Shown here in pieces: positions 41,424 to 50,500 of a DNA stretch of 64,000 bases. Below the pieces are notes generated by a model, which was given only the letters and a program-made list of their open reading frames with translations, had not been told where the DNA came from and made no database searches. Position numbers and translations under genes: made by a program. Numbering within the stretch: position 1 is the stretch's first letter; every line of letters starts with the position of its first letter. Source of the DNA: an uncultured Poribacteria bacterium (GTDB lineage Bacteria; Poribacteria; WGA-4E; WGA-3G); assembly GCA_951828515.1 (NCBI GenBank), contig OX639992.1, forward strand, positions 4,938,217-5,002,216. Reading direction: 5' to 3'.

Positions 41424-42200
41424 ATGAAAATACTGTTTATCGGAGATATAGTTGGTAATCCGGGCAGAGTCGCAACAACACAATTTCTGGAAGAACATCA
41501 GGACACATACGACTTCATCGTTGTAAACGGAGAGAACGCCGCCGGTGGCAAAGGGTTAACGTTTGAAATCGTCGACCAACTTTTGGCATCCGGAGTCTCC
41601 GCGATTACAACAGGGAACCACGTTTGGGATAATAGAGAAATTTTCCGTTTCATAGATACAACACCGCAACTGATACGACCTGCGAATTATCCGACTGAGG
41701 TCGCTGGACGCGGCGTAACCATTGTTGCATCCGCTGACGGGCAAACTCAACTCGGTGTCATCAATCTTGCCGGACAGATTTTCATGAGTCCTTACACCAA
41801 TCCGTTTCATGCCCTCAATTCGATTTTGCCTAAAGTGCAAACGGTGACACCGTATATTCTCCTCGATTTTCATGCAGAAGCGACCTCTGAAAAGATCGCG
41901 ATGGGCTGGCATGCAGACGGCAGGGTAGGGGCAGTGATTGGCACGCACACGCACGTTCAAACGGCGGACGCGCGCGTCCTTCCACAAGGCACCGCCTACA
42001 TTACAGACGTTGGTATGACCGGACCCTACGACTCTGTTATCGGCACGCGAACGGATCACGTGCTTGAACGGTTTTTGACCATGATGCCCACCCGTTTCGT
42101 TGTCGCTAAAGGGAACGTCAAACTCTGTGGTGCCGAGATAGAACTTGACGAAGAAACCGGACTGGCAGTGAGTATCACGCCTATCCAGCATCAGTATTAG
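41424..42200 (+). CDS. ymdB: YmdB-type metallophosphoesterase (TIGR00282 family)
   Basis: It has 258 residues. Two-metal phosphoesterase core: GDIVGNPGR (metal Asp), NGENAAGGKGL, TTGNHVWDN (Asn/His), DFHAEATSEKIAMGWHADGR, GTHTHVQTADAR. In B. subtilis the homologue is a cAMP phosphodiesterase that affects sporulation and motility and is found next to rny; no rny gene is here. It is transcribed from beyond pyrE; the gap is filled by a repeat, and the ATG has no good ribosome-binding site. Confidence 0.92.
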   Translation: MKILFIGDIVGNPGRVATTQFLEEHQDTYDFIVVNGENAAGGKGLTFEIVDQLLASGVSAITTGNHVWDNREIFRFIDTTPQLIRPANYPTEVAGRGVTIVASADGQTQLGVINLAGQIFMSPYTNPFHALNSILPKVQTVTPYILLDFHAEATSEKIAMGWHADGRVGAVIGTHTHVQTADARVLPQGTAYITDVGMTGPYDSVIGTRTDHVLERFLTMMPTRFVVAKGNVKLCGAEIELDEETGLAVSITPIQHQY

Positions 42201-42607
42201 AACGGCAATCAGCAATCAGCAGTCGGCAGTCAGTTTCAAATACGTCGGGATTCGGATATCCCTTCTACAGGAGATCAGTCTTGTAGGTTGGGTTGAACGG
42301 GAACTTACTAAAAAACTGTACAACGCCAATGACTTTCAAGTTCATTGAAAAATCTAAAGTACTAAAACACGAGTGAAACCCAACGTGTTATTACACCGAC
42401 AGCGTTTGGTTTGCTGGGGTTCGCTACGTTACCTGTAGGAATCGGCGATTGAAAAGCGGAATGCTCTGGACAAAAAAGAGACGTTTTGATCATTTACCGC
42501 TCAACCTGGGGGAATACCCAAGCAAAAACACATACATCTATAGGGCATTTTATTATCGAACTCACGTTAACAGTAAACATGCGCTGGAGGACTTCCGTTA
42601 CACAGAT
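42201..42607. repeat. Repeat-filled gap: family A half copy, hairpin and TTGGGTTGAACGG element
   Basis: Starting after ymdB: ATCAGCAATCAGCAGTCGGC (half copy), GGGATTCGGATATCCCTTCT (hairpin), then a longer element at about 42,283-42,440 beginning TTGTAGGTTGGGTTGAACGG and containing AAACCCAACGTGTTATTACA and TTGGTTTGCTGGGGTTCGC. It is related to the CGTAGGTTGGGTAGAACGGA element near 19,356. The remainder has an in-frame extension of xseA (from 42,449), which is unlikely to be translated. Confidence 0.6.
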
Positions 42608-43849
42608 ATGCAATTAGATATGCAATTAGAAATGCCTATGGCAACACGCGCTGTCCACAGCGTCAGCGAAATAACAGATTTGTTGAACCGTCTGATAGCG
42701 CGACATCAACCCTTTCAAAATGTGTATGTGCGTGGACAGTTATCGAATTGCACACATCATCGTTCGAGACACATCTATTTCACGCTCAAAGATGAGGTAA
42801 ACCAAATTGAATGTGTCCTTTGGCGGAGCAATGCTACTCGTTTTCGCGCTATGATTCGCAACGGCGAAGAAGTGCAGGTGCAAGGGAAGGTTGGGGTCTA
42901 TGGTCCTCAGGGTAGATATCAGATTACGGTGAGTGCGGTGAAACCGCTGGGGATCGGTGCGTTGCAACAGGCTTTTGAGGAATTGCAAGAGCGACTTGCT
43001 GCAGAGGGTTTGTTTAATCCAGTACATAAAAAACCGCTGCCAAAATATCCGAAGAAAATCGGTGTTGTTACGTCATCGTCAGGGGCAGCGTTTCAAGACA
43101 TCCGCCAACAGCTCCGCAAGCGGTATCCGTTAGCCGAGGTCTGGCTTCATCCGAGCCGAGTACAAGGTGATGGGGCTGCCGAGGAGATTGTTGAAGCAAT
43201 CAGAGTGATGAACCAACGGGACGACATAGATGTGTTAATTGTGGGACGCGGTGGAGGTTCCATTGAGGATCTCTGGGCGTTCAATGAAGAGATAGTGGCA
43301 CGCGCAATTTTCGCATCTGCGATTCCGGTCGTGTCCGCAGTTGGGCACGAGACGGATACCACGATCTCTGATTTAGTGGCGGATTATCGTGCTCCAACCC
43401 CATCAGCGGCAATCGAACATATCGTTCCAGATCAGGATGAACTGTTCGCACAATTAGATGGGTATAACGCATGGCTGCGTAGTAGAATATTGGAACGTTT
43501 ACAAACACAGAGAACGCGCCTGCAGACGTTTGAGACGCATCTTTCTCCAACGCGTCGTAAGGACGCAATCAATCAACTTTCCCAGAGGATAGATGACTTA
43601 GAAACTGGATGCCGGAACGCCGTAGAACGCCGACGCAACGATACCGAACGCGATCTTCACACACTCGCGCAACGCCTAAACGCGCTGAGTCCATTAGCCA
43701 CACTGCAGCGAGGGTATAGCATCAGTCGGAAAACAGATGGAGGGGTACTCACCTCGGCTGAACAGGTGTCGATAGGCGATAGGATTGAGATCCAACTCGC
43801 AGATGGACATCTCGCATGTCGCGTTGAGGAACGCTCCTCAGAGGAATAG
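42608..43849 (+). CDS. xseA: Exodeoxyribonuclease VII large subunit
   Basis: With XseB it degrades single-stranded DNA. The N-terminal OB fold runs from VHSVSEITDLLNRLIARHQP (YVRGQLSNCTHHRSRHIYFT); the catalytic domain contains KIGVVTSSSGAAFQDIRQQL, GRGGGSIEDLWAFNEEIVAR and SAVGHETDTTISDLVADYRA; a coiled-coil C-terminus follows (RLQTFETHLSPTRRKDAINQ…). The frame is open back to 42,449, but the extra N-terminus is repeat-derived. I give 42,608; the ATG at 42,638 (MATRAVHSVSE) matches family starts even better. xseB follows 85 bp downstream. Confidence 0.93.
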   Translation: MQLDMQLEMPMATRAVHSVSEITDLLNRLIARHQPFQNVYVRGQLSNCTHHRSRHIYFTLKDEVNQIECVLWRSNATRFRAMIRNGEEVQVQGKVGVYGPQGRYQITVSAVKPLGIGALQQAFEELQERLAAEGLFNPVHKKPLPKYPKKIGVVTSSSGAAFQDIRQQLRKRYPLAEVWLHPSRVQGDGAAEEIVEAIRVMNQRDDIDVLIVGRGGGSIEDLWAFNEEIVARAIFASAIPVVSAVGHETDTTISDLVADYRAPTPSAAIEHIVPDQDELFAQLDGYNAWLRSRILERLQTQRTRLQTFETHLSPTRRKDAINQLSQRIDDLETGCRNAVERRRNDTERDLHTLAQRLNALSPLATLQRGYSISRKTDGGVLTSAEQVSIGDRIEIQLADGHLACRVEERSSEE

Positions 43850-43934
43850 TCGTATCTGATTAAGACACGTCAGAATTAACCGAAAACCTACCTGAAACAA
43901 TATGGTAGGCAACGAAGGAACCAATAGATAAAAA

Positions 43935-44120
43935 ATGACATTTGAAGAAAAACTCAAAAAATTGACACAAATTGTTGAACAACTCGAGGAAGGTAACGAA
44001 CTACCGCTTGAGGATTCTCTCAAGCTTTTTGAAGAAGGCATCGGTTTAATTTCATCGTGCAGGAAGATGCTCGAAAACGCCGAACAGCGGGTAGAAAACG
44101 TTCTCGAAACAGATTTTTAG
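43935..44120 (+). CDS. xseB: Exodeoxyribonuclease VII small subunit
   Basis: It has 61 residues and is typical of the family: MTFEEKLKKLTQIVEQLEEG followed by ELPLEDSLKLFEEGIGLISS and a final helix CRKMLENAEQRVENVLE. It is small, helical and forms the stalk with XseA. It lies directly downstream of xseA and is probably co-transcribed. Confidence 0.93.
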   Translation: MTFEEKLKKLTQIVEQLEEGNELPLEDSLKLFEEGIGLISSCRKMLENAEQRVENVLETDF

Positions 44121-44185
44121 TAGTTATCAGAGCGTTCGCTACGCTCACTTTCAGTTATCAGTTTTCAGTTAAAGAGTCTTTATCA
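44121..44185. repeat. Palindromic repeat family A, truncated
   Basis: It starts right after the xseB stop: TAGTTATCAGAGCGTTCGCT, ACGCTCACTTTCAGTTATCA, GTTTTCAGTTAAAGAG. It contains the variant GCGTTCGCTACGCTCAC seen also near 62,460. Confidence 0.6.
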
Positions 44186-44197
44186 ACATCAGTCCAA

Positions 44198-44334
44198 ACC
44201 GCGTAGCCCGTAAGCGTAGCGGAGGGGTTTTTGATAGGGGTTTTTGATAGGGCGTTTCCCTTTCTTCAGATATACGGAGCGGCACTTTATTTGTGAAACC
44301 GCCCTAACCGAACCGCAAGGTAAATTATAAAAAT
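44198..44334. repeat. Short repeat family C copy upstream of dxs
   Basis: It begins CCGCGTAGCCCGTAAGCGTA (GCGGAGGGGTTTTTGATAGG) and ends CGAACCGCAAGGTAAATTAT. It contains TTCAGATATACGGAGCGGCA, also found in the copy before tlyA. It abuts the dxs start codon, so its last bases form the leader of dxs. Confidence 0.75.
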
Positions 44335-46182
44335 ATGTTCTTAGAAAAAATTAAGAGTCCAGCAGACTTGAAAAAGCTTGAGATTGACGAACTGAAAGCA
44401 CTCGCTGATGAGATGCGCGCGTATCTATTAGCAGTGCTCTCTGAGCATCCAGGACATTTTGCGCCGAACTTCGGGACCGTCGAACTCGCAATAGCATTGC
44501 ATAAAGTGTATGATACACCGCGCGACAAGATCATCTGGGACATCGGTCATCAGGCGTATCCGCATAAACTGCTTACCGGTAGACGGGAATCGTTCCCAAC
44601 GCTCCGACAAAGTGGTGGTATCAGTGGGTTCCTCAGCAGAGCCGAGAGTGAATATGATGTCTTTGGCGCGGGACACTCCAGCACTTCTATCGCCGCGGCA
44701 TTAGGGGTCGCAACTGCCAGAGACCTCATCAATGAACATTACAAAGTCGTTGCTATCATCGGAGATGGCGGGTTAACAGGTGGAATGGCATTTGAAGCGT
44801 TGAACGCCGCCGGTGACTTTAGAAACGATATGACCGTCATTCTCAATGACAACAACATGTCCATTTCAGCGACTGTCGGCGCGTTCTCAAAACATTTCCA
44901 CAAACTCACGAGTTCACCGCAGTACAACTTCCTCCGTTCTGGTGCGAAGGGATTGATGAACATGATTTCAGAAGATGCCAAGCAGATAGCAAGGAAGATC
45001 GAGGCTTCTTTGAAACCGGGCACGCTGTTTGAGGAATTCGGATTCCGCTACTTCGGTCCGCTTGATGGAAACGATTTAGAAGCATTGATACCTGTTCTGA
45101 CGGGTATTCGCAGTCTCACCGGTCCTATTTTAGTGCATATCGTAACCGAAAAGGGGCGCGGTTATACACCAGCTGTCGAAGATCCAGTCGGATTCTATAG
45201 TGTGAGTGGTCCCTTCAATCTGAAAACAGGAAAGACAACCAAACCGAAACCTGAAACACCCACCTATACCGAAGTATTCAGCCGCACGTTGATTGAATTG
45301 GCGAAACGCGATGCACGGATCGTCGGTGTGACGGCAGCGATGCCGGGTGGTACAGGACTCGATAAATTTGCCAGCGCATTTCCGAGTCGATGTTTCGACA
45401 TCGGCTTAGCAGAACAGTGCGCCGTTACATTCGCGGGTGGGCTCGCTACCCAAGGCATGCGTCCTGTTGCAGCTATCTATTCCACCTTCCTCCAGCGAAG
45501 TTACGATCAGGTGTTACACGACGTGTGTATCCAAAATCTTCCCGTTATTTTCGCTTTAGACAGAGGGGGGCTTGTCGGCGCGGATGGTCCAACGCATCAC
45601 GGCGTTTTCGATTTTGCATTTCTACGCGCTATTCCAAACATGGTCGTCATGGCACCCAAAGATGAAAACGAAATGCAATCTATGGTGAAAACAGCGGTGG
45701 CGTATCAAGAGGGTCCCATTGCCTTCCGTTACCCGCGCGGCACCGGTATCGGTGTGAAAATGGCAGCGGAACCGCAGGTGATACCGATAGGAAAAAGTGA
45801 AATCGTTAGAGAGGGTGAGGATATACTCGTGATTGCTATCGGCAACCGCGTCTATCCTGCACTGGAAGCGGCGCAGACGTTAGCCGACTCTGGAATCTCA
45901 ACAGCGGTTATTAACGCACGGTTTGTTAAGCCGCTGGACACTGAAACGATTCTACCGCTTGCGGAACGGATCGGTAAGGTCATTACAATTGAGGATGGTG
46001 TGATAATGGGCGGTTTCGGTAGTGCTGTTTTGGAGGCACTTGCCGCAGCTGGTATGAAAGACGTGCAGATCACAAATCTTGGTATTCCAGATGAATTCAT
46101 TGAACACGGCGATATCACACAACTCTACGCTCTCTGCCAGTGTGATGCCGATGCGATTGTCCGAACCGCACAGAATTTTTAG
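44335..46182 (+). CDS. dxs: 1-deoxy-D-xylulose-5-phosphate synthase
   Basis: It condenses pyruvate and glyceraldehyde 3-phosphate with thiamine diphosphate at the head of the MEP pathway. It has 615 residues. Visible: DIGHQAYPHKLLTGR, GDGGLTGGMAFEALNAAG with NDNNMSIS (ThDP/Mg motif), FEEFGFRYFGPLDGNDLEAL, HIVTEKGRGYTPAVEDPVGF, and the transketolase C-terminal domain (LDRGGLVGADGPTHHGVFDF). The motif usually AEQHAV reads AEQCAV, with the catalytic Glu kept and His changed to Cys. Its partner dxr is at 5,648. A repeat of family C directly precedes the ATG. Confidence 0.97.
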   Translation: MFLEKIKSPADLKKLEIDELKALADEMRAYLLAVLSEHPGHFAPNFGTVELAIALHKVYDTPRDKIIWDIGHQAYPHKLLTGRRESFPTLRQSGGISGFLSRAESEYDVFGAGHSSTSIAAALGVATARDLINEHYKVVAIIGDGGLTGGMAFEALNAAGDFRNDMTVILNDNNMSISATVGAFSKHFHKLTSSPQYNFLRSGAKGLMNMISEDAKQIARKIEASLKPGTLFEEFGFRYFGPLDGNDLEALIPVLTGIRSLTGPILVHIVTEKGRGYTPAVEDPVGFYSVSGPFNLKTGKTTKPKPETPTYTEVFSRTLIELAKRDARIVGVTAAMPGGTGLDKFASAFPSRCFDIGLAEQCAVTFAGGLATQGMRPVAAIYSTFLQRSYDQVLHDVCIQNLPVIFALDRGGLVGADGPTHHGVFDFAFLRAIPNMVVMAPKDENEMQSMVKTAVAYQEGPIAFRYPRGTGIGVKMAAEPQVIPIGKSEIVREGEDILVIAIGNRVYPALEAAQTLADSGISTAVINARFVKPLDTETILPLAERIGKVITIEDGVIMGGFGSAVLEALAAAGMKDVQITNLGIPDEFIEHGDITQLYALCQCDADAIVRTAQNF

Positions 46183-46272
46183 TGATTCGCAAAGCGTTAG
46201 ATGAGGCGATAAGTTCTCTAAAGATTTGCGTTTTTGACGCGCCTGCACCGTTGTTGCAGGCTGCTGTCTTCT
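46181..46272 (-). repeat. Short repeat family B copy, antisense to dxs direction
   Basis: Read on the minus strand: CAGCCTGCAACAACGGTGCA then GGC…AAATCTTTAGAGAACTTATC…CTAACGCTTTGCGAATCACT. It is about 70% identical by eye to the tamB segment at 50,531-50,620 (CAGCCTGCAACAACGGCGCA … TTAACGCTTAGCGAATCACT). Read in the tamB frame, this minus-strand copy also lacks stops (QQPATTVQARQKRKSLENLS). Confidence 0.8.
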
Positions 46273-46278
46273 GTTGAT

Positions 46279-46399
46279 TTTATAGTAAATCCTAAAAATA
46301 AGTGCACACTTTAGAAACACAAGCACCGTTCCGCCGCTGGCGAGGTTTCTAACCTCGCCTTCCGGTGGATGTATAGTTAATTGTTGACTTTACTATAAA
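46279..46399. mobile_element. MITE-like element, TTTATAGTAAA family (121 bp)
   Basis: Ends: TTTATAGTAAA and TTTACTATAAA, perfect over 11 bp. The interior contains GGCGAGGTTTCTAACCTCGC C. It has the same length as the copy at 30,965, and the left interior (AAATAAGTGCACACTTTAGA) matches that of the copy at 15,033. No coding capacity. Confidence 0.8.
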
Positions 46400-46407
46400 T
46401 GTAGGAT

Positions 46408-46529
46408 CGAACCGTAAGCCCGTAACGTACGTAGTGGAGGGGTTTTTGCTTGGGCGTTTCTTCAGATATACGGATAGGCAGGTCAGTCCCCCAAAAACGC
46501 CTGACCGAACCGCGAGGAAAAATTAAAAA
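46408..46529. repeat. Short repeat family C copy forming the start of tlyA
   Basis: GAACCGTAAGCCCGTAACGT, then GTAGTGGAGGGGTTTTTGCT, TTCAGATATACGGATAGGCA and GACCGAACCGCGAGGAAAAA + TTAAAA. It is collinear with the copy before dxs. If tlyA starts at its TTG (46,450), the first 25 residues are encoded by this repeat. Confidence 0.75.
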
Positions 46530-47487
46530 ACGGATAGATACCTTTCTGGTAGAACACGGCTTGGTAGAGAGTCGGGAACAGGCGAAACGGCTCATACTTG
46601 CGGGTGCAGTGACCGTCAACGGGAACTCCAGAATAAAGCCGGGGCAGCGCATTTCGTCAGATGCCAAAGTGGTCGTGCAACAGCCGCAAAAATATGTCAG
46701 CCGAGGCGGGTTTAAGTTAGAAAAGGCGTTACGCACCTTTGATATAAACGTCCGAAATCGGGTCGCACTTGATATTGGCGCATCAACAGGTGGGTTCACA
46801 GACTGCCTTCTTCAGCACGGCGCGAAATTCGTCTATGCCATTGATGTCGGTTACGGGCAACTGGCGTGGAAACTCCGCACGCATCCACAGGTGCAACCGA
46901 TTGAGAAAACGAACATCCGACACCTAACGCCAGCACATCTAAAAACAGCGGCATTAAACAGCATAGAAAATGCTGCCTCCATCGCCGTAATCGATGTTTC
47001 CTTCATCTCTTTGAGAACGGTTCTGCCGAGCATCGTCAAACTTCTTACACAGCAAAATAGCGGTCAGCCATCGGTTTCCGTCAGCAATCAGCAAGAGACG
47101 GTAGGTTCACCAGAAAACCTCTTAACCGACAGCCGATGGCTGATAGCCAATCGCTATTACGACCTCATCGCACTGCTGAAACCACAATTTGAAGCCGGTA
47201 AAGCCCATGTGAAAAAAGGTGGAATCGTCTCCGACAAACAGGTACATATCCAGACGATAGATAACCTCAGTGCTTTTGTCACGAAAAAACTCGGAGCCAC
47301 AGTGAGAGGTCTGACCTATTCGCCGATCCACAAGGACATCGGGAATATTGAGTACTTGCTCTGGCTTACAGTCGATGGTGAGCGCATGAATTCCTATCAA
47401 CTCCAGCAAACGACTGCTGAGGTTGTAGAAGCCGCACACGAATCTTTTGGAAGTAACTCTCAGCAACCAGCAGTCAGCGGGTGGTAA
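46450..47487 (+). CDS. tlyA: TlyA-family rRNA methyltransferase with two repeat-encoded segments
   Basis: It is a 2'-O-methyltransferase (TlyA/haemolysin A family) with an N-terminal S4 RNA-binding domain (RIDTFLVEHGLVESREQAKR, LILAGAVTVNG) and a FtsJ-like domain (YVSRGGFKLEKAL, LDIGASTGGFTDCLLQHGA, VDVGYGQLAW-type SAM pocket, IDVSFISLRTVLP, LLKPQFEAG). Residues 201-237 (QQNSGQPSVSVSNQQETVGS followed by PENLLTDSRWLIANRYY) are a family A palindrome inserted in frame between LLT and DLIALLKPQFEAG. The TTG start at 46,450 puts 25 repeat-derived residues first; an ATT at 46,522 with GAGGA upstream would give MKKRIDTFLVEHG, the family-like start. The C-terminus also ends in a repeat. Confidence 0.9.
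   Translation: MGVSSDIRIGRSVPQKRLTEPRGKIKKRIDTFLVEHGLVESREQAKRLILAGAVTVNGNSRIKPGQRISSDAKVVVQQPQKYVSRGGFKLEKALRTFDINVRNRVALDIGASTGGFTDCLLQHGAKFVYAIDVGYGQLAWKLRTHPQVQPIEKTNIRHLTPAHLKTAALNSIENAASIAVIDVSFISLRTVLPSIVKLLTQQNSGQPSVSVSNQQETVGSPENLLTDSRWLIANRYYDLIALLKPQFEAGKAHVKKGGIVSDKQVHIQTIDNLSAFVTKKLGATVRGLTYSPIHKDIGNIEYLLWLTVDGERMNSYQLQQTTAEVVEAAHESFGSNSQQPAVSGW
47050..47160. repeat. Family A palindromic repeat inserted in frame in tlyA
   Basis: It is 111 bases, a multiple of three, without stop codons in the tlyA frame. Left arm AGCGGTCAGCCATCGG, right arm CCGATGGCTGATAGCC: near-perfect complements. The core includes CACCAGAAAACCTCTTAACC, giving the peptide PENLLTD. Flanking protein segments join to a normal TlyA if it is removed. 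Confidence 0.9.
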
Positions 47488-47556
47488 AAGACGTTTTGTT
47501 AGACCGAAAGCAGTAGCCTGCAACATCGGCGCAGGCGGATTTGAGAAAGGGACTTT
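47459..47556. repeat. Repeat copies at the tlyA end/tamB start (families A and B fragments)
   Basis: TCAGCAACCAGCAGTCAGCG provides the last residues and stop of tlyA. AGTAGCCTGCAACATCGGCG + CAGGCGGATTTGAGAAAG is the left half of family B. CTCCGCAAGGTAAAATTAAA, just inside tamB at 47,578, is the end of family C. Three families meet within about 150 bases. Confidence 0.65.
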
Positions 47557-47560
47557 AAAG

Positions 47561-50500
47561 ATGAAAGCTGCGTTATTCCTCCGCAAGGTAAAATTAAAAA
47601 TTTTCATTGGGATATTTCTCATTATCGGGGTGTGTGGAACGCTCTTCTTTATCCAATCAAGAACTTTTCTGGAGTGGGTGGAGGGGCGGCTTGAGACTGA
47701 GCTCAAAAATCGGATAACGGGTGACTACACGGCAAACATCGGCAAAATAGAGGGAAATATCTTAGGAAACGTCAGCATTAAAAGCGTTGAGATTTCCAAG
47801 GAAAACAAACCGGTAATTTCCACAGGAAAAGTCGTACTCAAATACAATCTGTTAGGATTGCTAACCCGGAAATTTGAGGCGACAAAACTGCAGGTGGATA
47901 AAGCGGAAATTCACGCGCGCCGAAACTCCGATGGCGACCTTAATCTCGGACACATTTTTAAGGAGCAGACGACACAAGGTTCCTCACAATTCGGTTTCGC
48001 TGTCGAATCTATTGAATGTAAAGATGGCACAATCGATTACGTTGACCCACAACGCAACTTTGAAGCCCAGATTGATGGGATCTATATTGAAGTGAAAGGA
48101 CCTCTCGACACATGGAAGCATAATGGAACGTTTAAAATTAATAGTGGCAGTTTCAGGATCAACGGTGCCGAAACTGCGATCAACAAGTTTGATGCCGATT
48201 TTCAGATCTTAGCCAGCGGTAGCACATTAGAGAAACTCCGACTGGAATTTGGCGATTCCGATTTGGAGATTACAGGTGGATTTACCCGCAGAGAAACCAC
48301 CACTTCTTGGAACAGCACGCTTGACTTGAGCCTGAATCTCGCAGATGTAGAGCCTTTTTTCGGTGAAGACATCGAACTTGACGGTGATGTTGACGCGACG
48401 TTGACAGTGAACGGTACAAATTCTGCCTTAGCTGGAACACTCTCCGCAAAAATACCGACGTTGGAAATAGCAGTCAGCGATCAGCAGCCAGCAGTCAGTC
48501 ACAAGAGGGTTTTGTTAAACGAAAACCGCTTGACTGAAAACGGACGGTTTCCGATCGAAACCGATAGCCAACTCAAAATTGCGTTGACAGCACTACATGT
48601 TGACGCGAATTTCAACTCTGATCCCTCCCCAACATTCACATTAAAGAAACTCAGTTTCCAAGTCGCCGATGGCACCGTGGTCAGTGATGGAAGCATCGCG
48701 TCAGAAAGCGCGTTGGAAGGCGATCTACTCACGCAACTTCAACAATTCCCAACCCATCCGATTGCTTACCGTGGAAAATGGGACGCTACAGAAATACAAC
48801 TCATACCGCTGCTGTCGATGTTCACCCAATTGCCAGAAAACCTTGTAGATAGCACAGGACGTCTCTCAAGCAGTGGAAGGTTCAACGGACGTAGCAGCGA
48901 TATTACTTCGCTCCTACAAAGTCTCGAACTCGATAGCAAGGTCGTGTTGACAGAGACAATGCTTGACGAAGTTAGATTCAACGATTCAACTTTCAATTGC
49001 ACAATAGCGGCGGGTGAACTAAAAATAGACGGGAACTTGGATGAAACCGAGATTAACGCCAAAGGTCCCTTTCCGTTGAAGCAACAAGATGCTTTGGAGA
49101 TTCGCGCGTCGGGTATCAATATCAGTGACTTGATGAAAATTGCCAATAGTGAGGACATCGGAGGCATCGGAAATTTGTCCGCGAAGTTGTCAGATGGGGT
49201 ATTGAATGGGTTCATGGAAATCCCGAATGCGACCTTCAACGACATCCCACTCGGTGTGTTGGCGGGTAATTTTCGCTATCAAGCGGGGCGGGTGTTCATC
49301 GAAAACGGTCTGATGACGAAAAACACCATAGAAAAGTCGCCAGTTAAAGAGGAACTCGAAAACTCCACAAGTCTGCTGACAACTGACGACCGACGACTGA
49401 TAACTACTAAAACGGAGTATGAAAGTCGGGCAACAATTACGGGGACTGTGGAGGTTAATGGCGACTTCCCAGCGGATTTCAGTGTTATTGCCGACCCCGT
49501 TTACGTCCAACATTACCCAAGACTCTTGTTGGGTGCGGAATATCCGGTGGACGGTGAGATCAGAGGCGAACTCAAATTAAATGGAACACTCGTTAATCTC
49601 GATGGTAGTGCCGACTTCTATGTTACCGAAGGCGTGGCATGGGGTATCCATTTGGATCCGTTGACGCTGCCTCTGGAAATTGAGGATTACAACCTTACGA
49701 TACCGGACTACAAAATAACGACACGTGGGCAACAGGTTACACTCAATGTTGCGGTAGCATCCAATGGCGAATATGACATCCTCCTCGAAAACGACACCCC
49801 CGTCCATTTAGAAGAAATTGCGAAGGCGGCAGACCTCAGCGATTTCCCGTTTGAAGGACTATTCGATGTTCGGGTTGTTGGAACGCTCAAAAAACCCGAA
49901 AGTGCTGCCCCTGAGGTCAGCTGGCGGGTGGAACTCGATTTTTCGGACGTAACCTTCTTGCACAATGAACGCGGCAGGAAATATCCACTCGGTGATGTTT
50001 ATCTGCTCGGCAAACTCGTAGAACGAAAAAATACCACCGGTGAGCCTGACATCTTCGACTTTCAGGGGCATGGATTTGACGGAACAAGTCAGATTCAGGG
50101 TTACGTCAGCATGGCTACGGGGAATCCCTACCAATTCACAGCGGAGAGTGAGGCATTTGATATTGCACGAATCCTGCCTATAGTGCATCCCTTACTTGAG
50201 TCGGTTACAGGGATTGCCGGTGGTGTCGCGTCAATAAGTGGAACGGTAGCAGACCTCGCCCCACCCACCGAGAATATAGCCTCTGAAACCCAATCGTTAA
50301 AAAATCCCTACGATGTAGATATTCTCGTCAGGGAATTAGCAATCAGCCTTCAGCCTTCAGCAGTCAGCAAAGACGCAAGCGTTTCAAGAACGTTTCTTTC
50401 TTTACCGACGGCTGATAGCCAACAGCCGACAGCCACTATCACAAATGCTGAACCGATTCGCTTGCATCTCAAAGATGACAAATGGACAATCGATTCCCTT

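Noticed and set aside
41556-42215. 219-codon minus-strand frame
   Set aside because: It is the antisense shadow of ymdB, which has all family motifs.
46181-46326. Minus-strand frame reading QPATTVQARQKRKSL
   Set aside because: It is the translation of a family B repeat copy with no start signal; useful as evidence of the repeat, not a gene.
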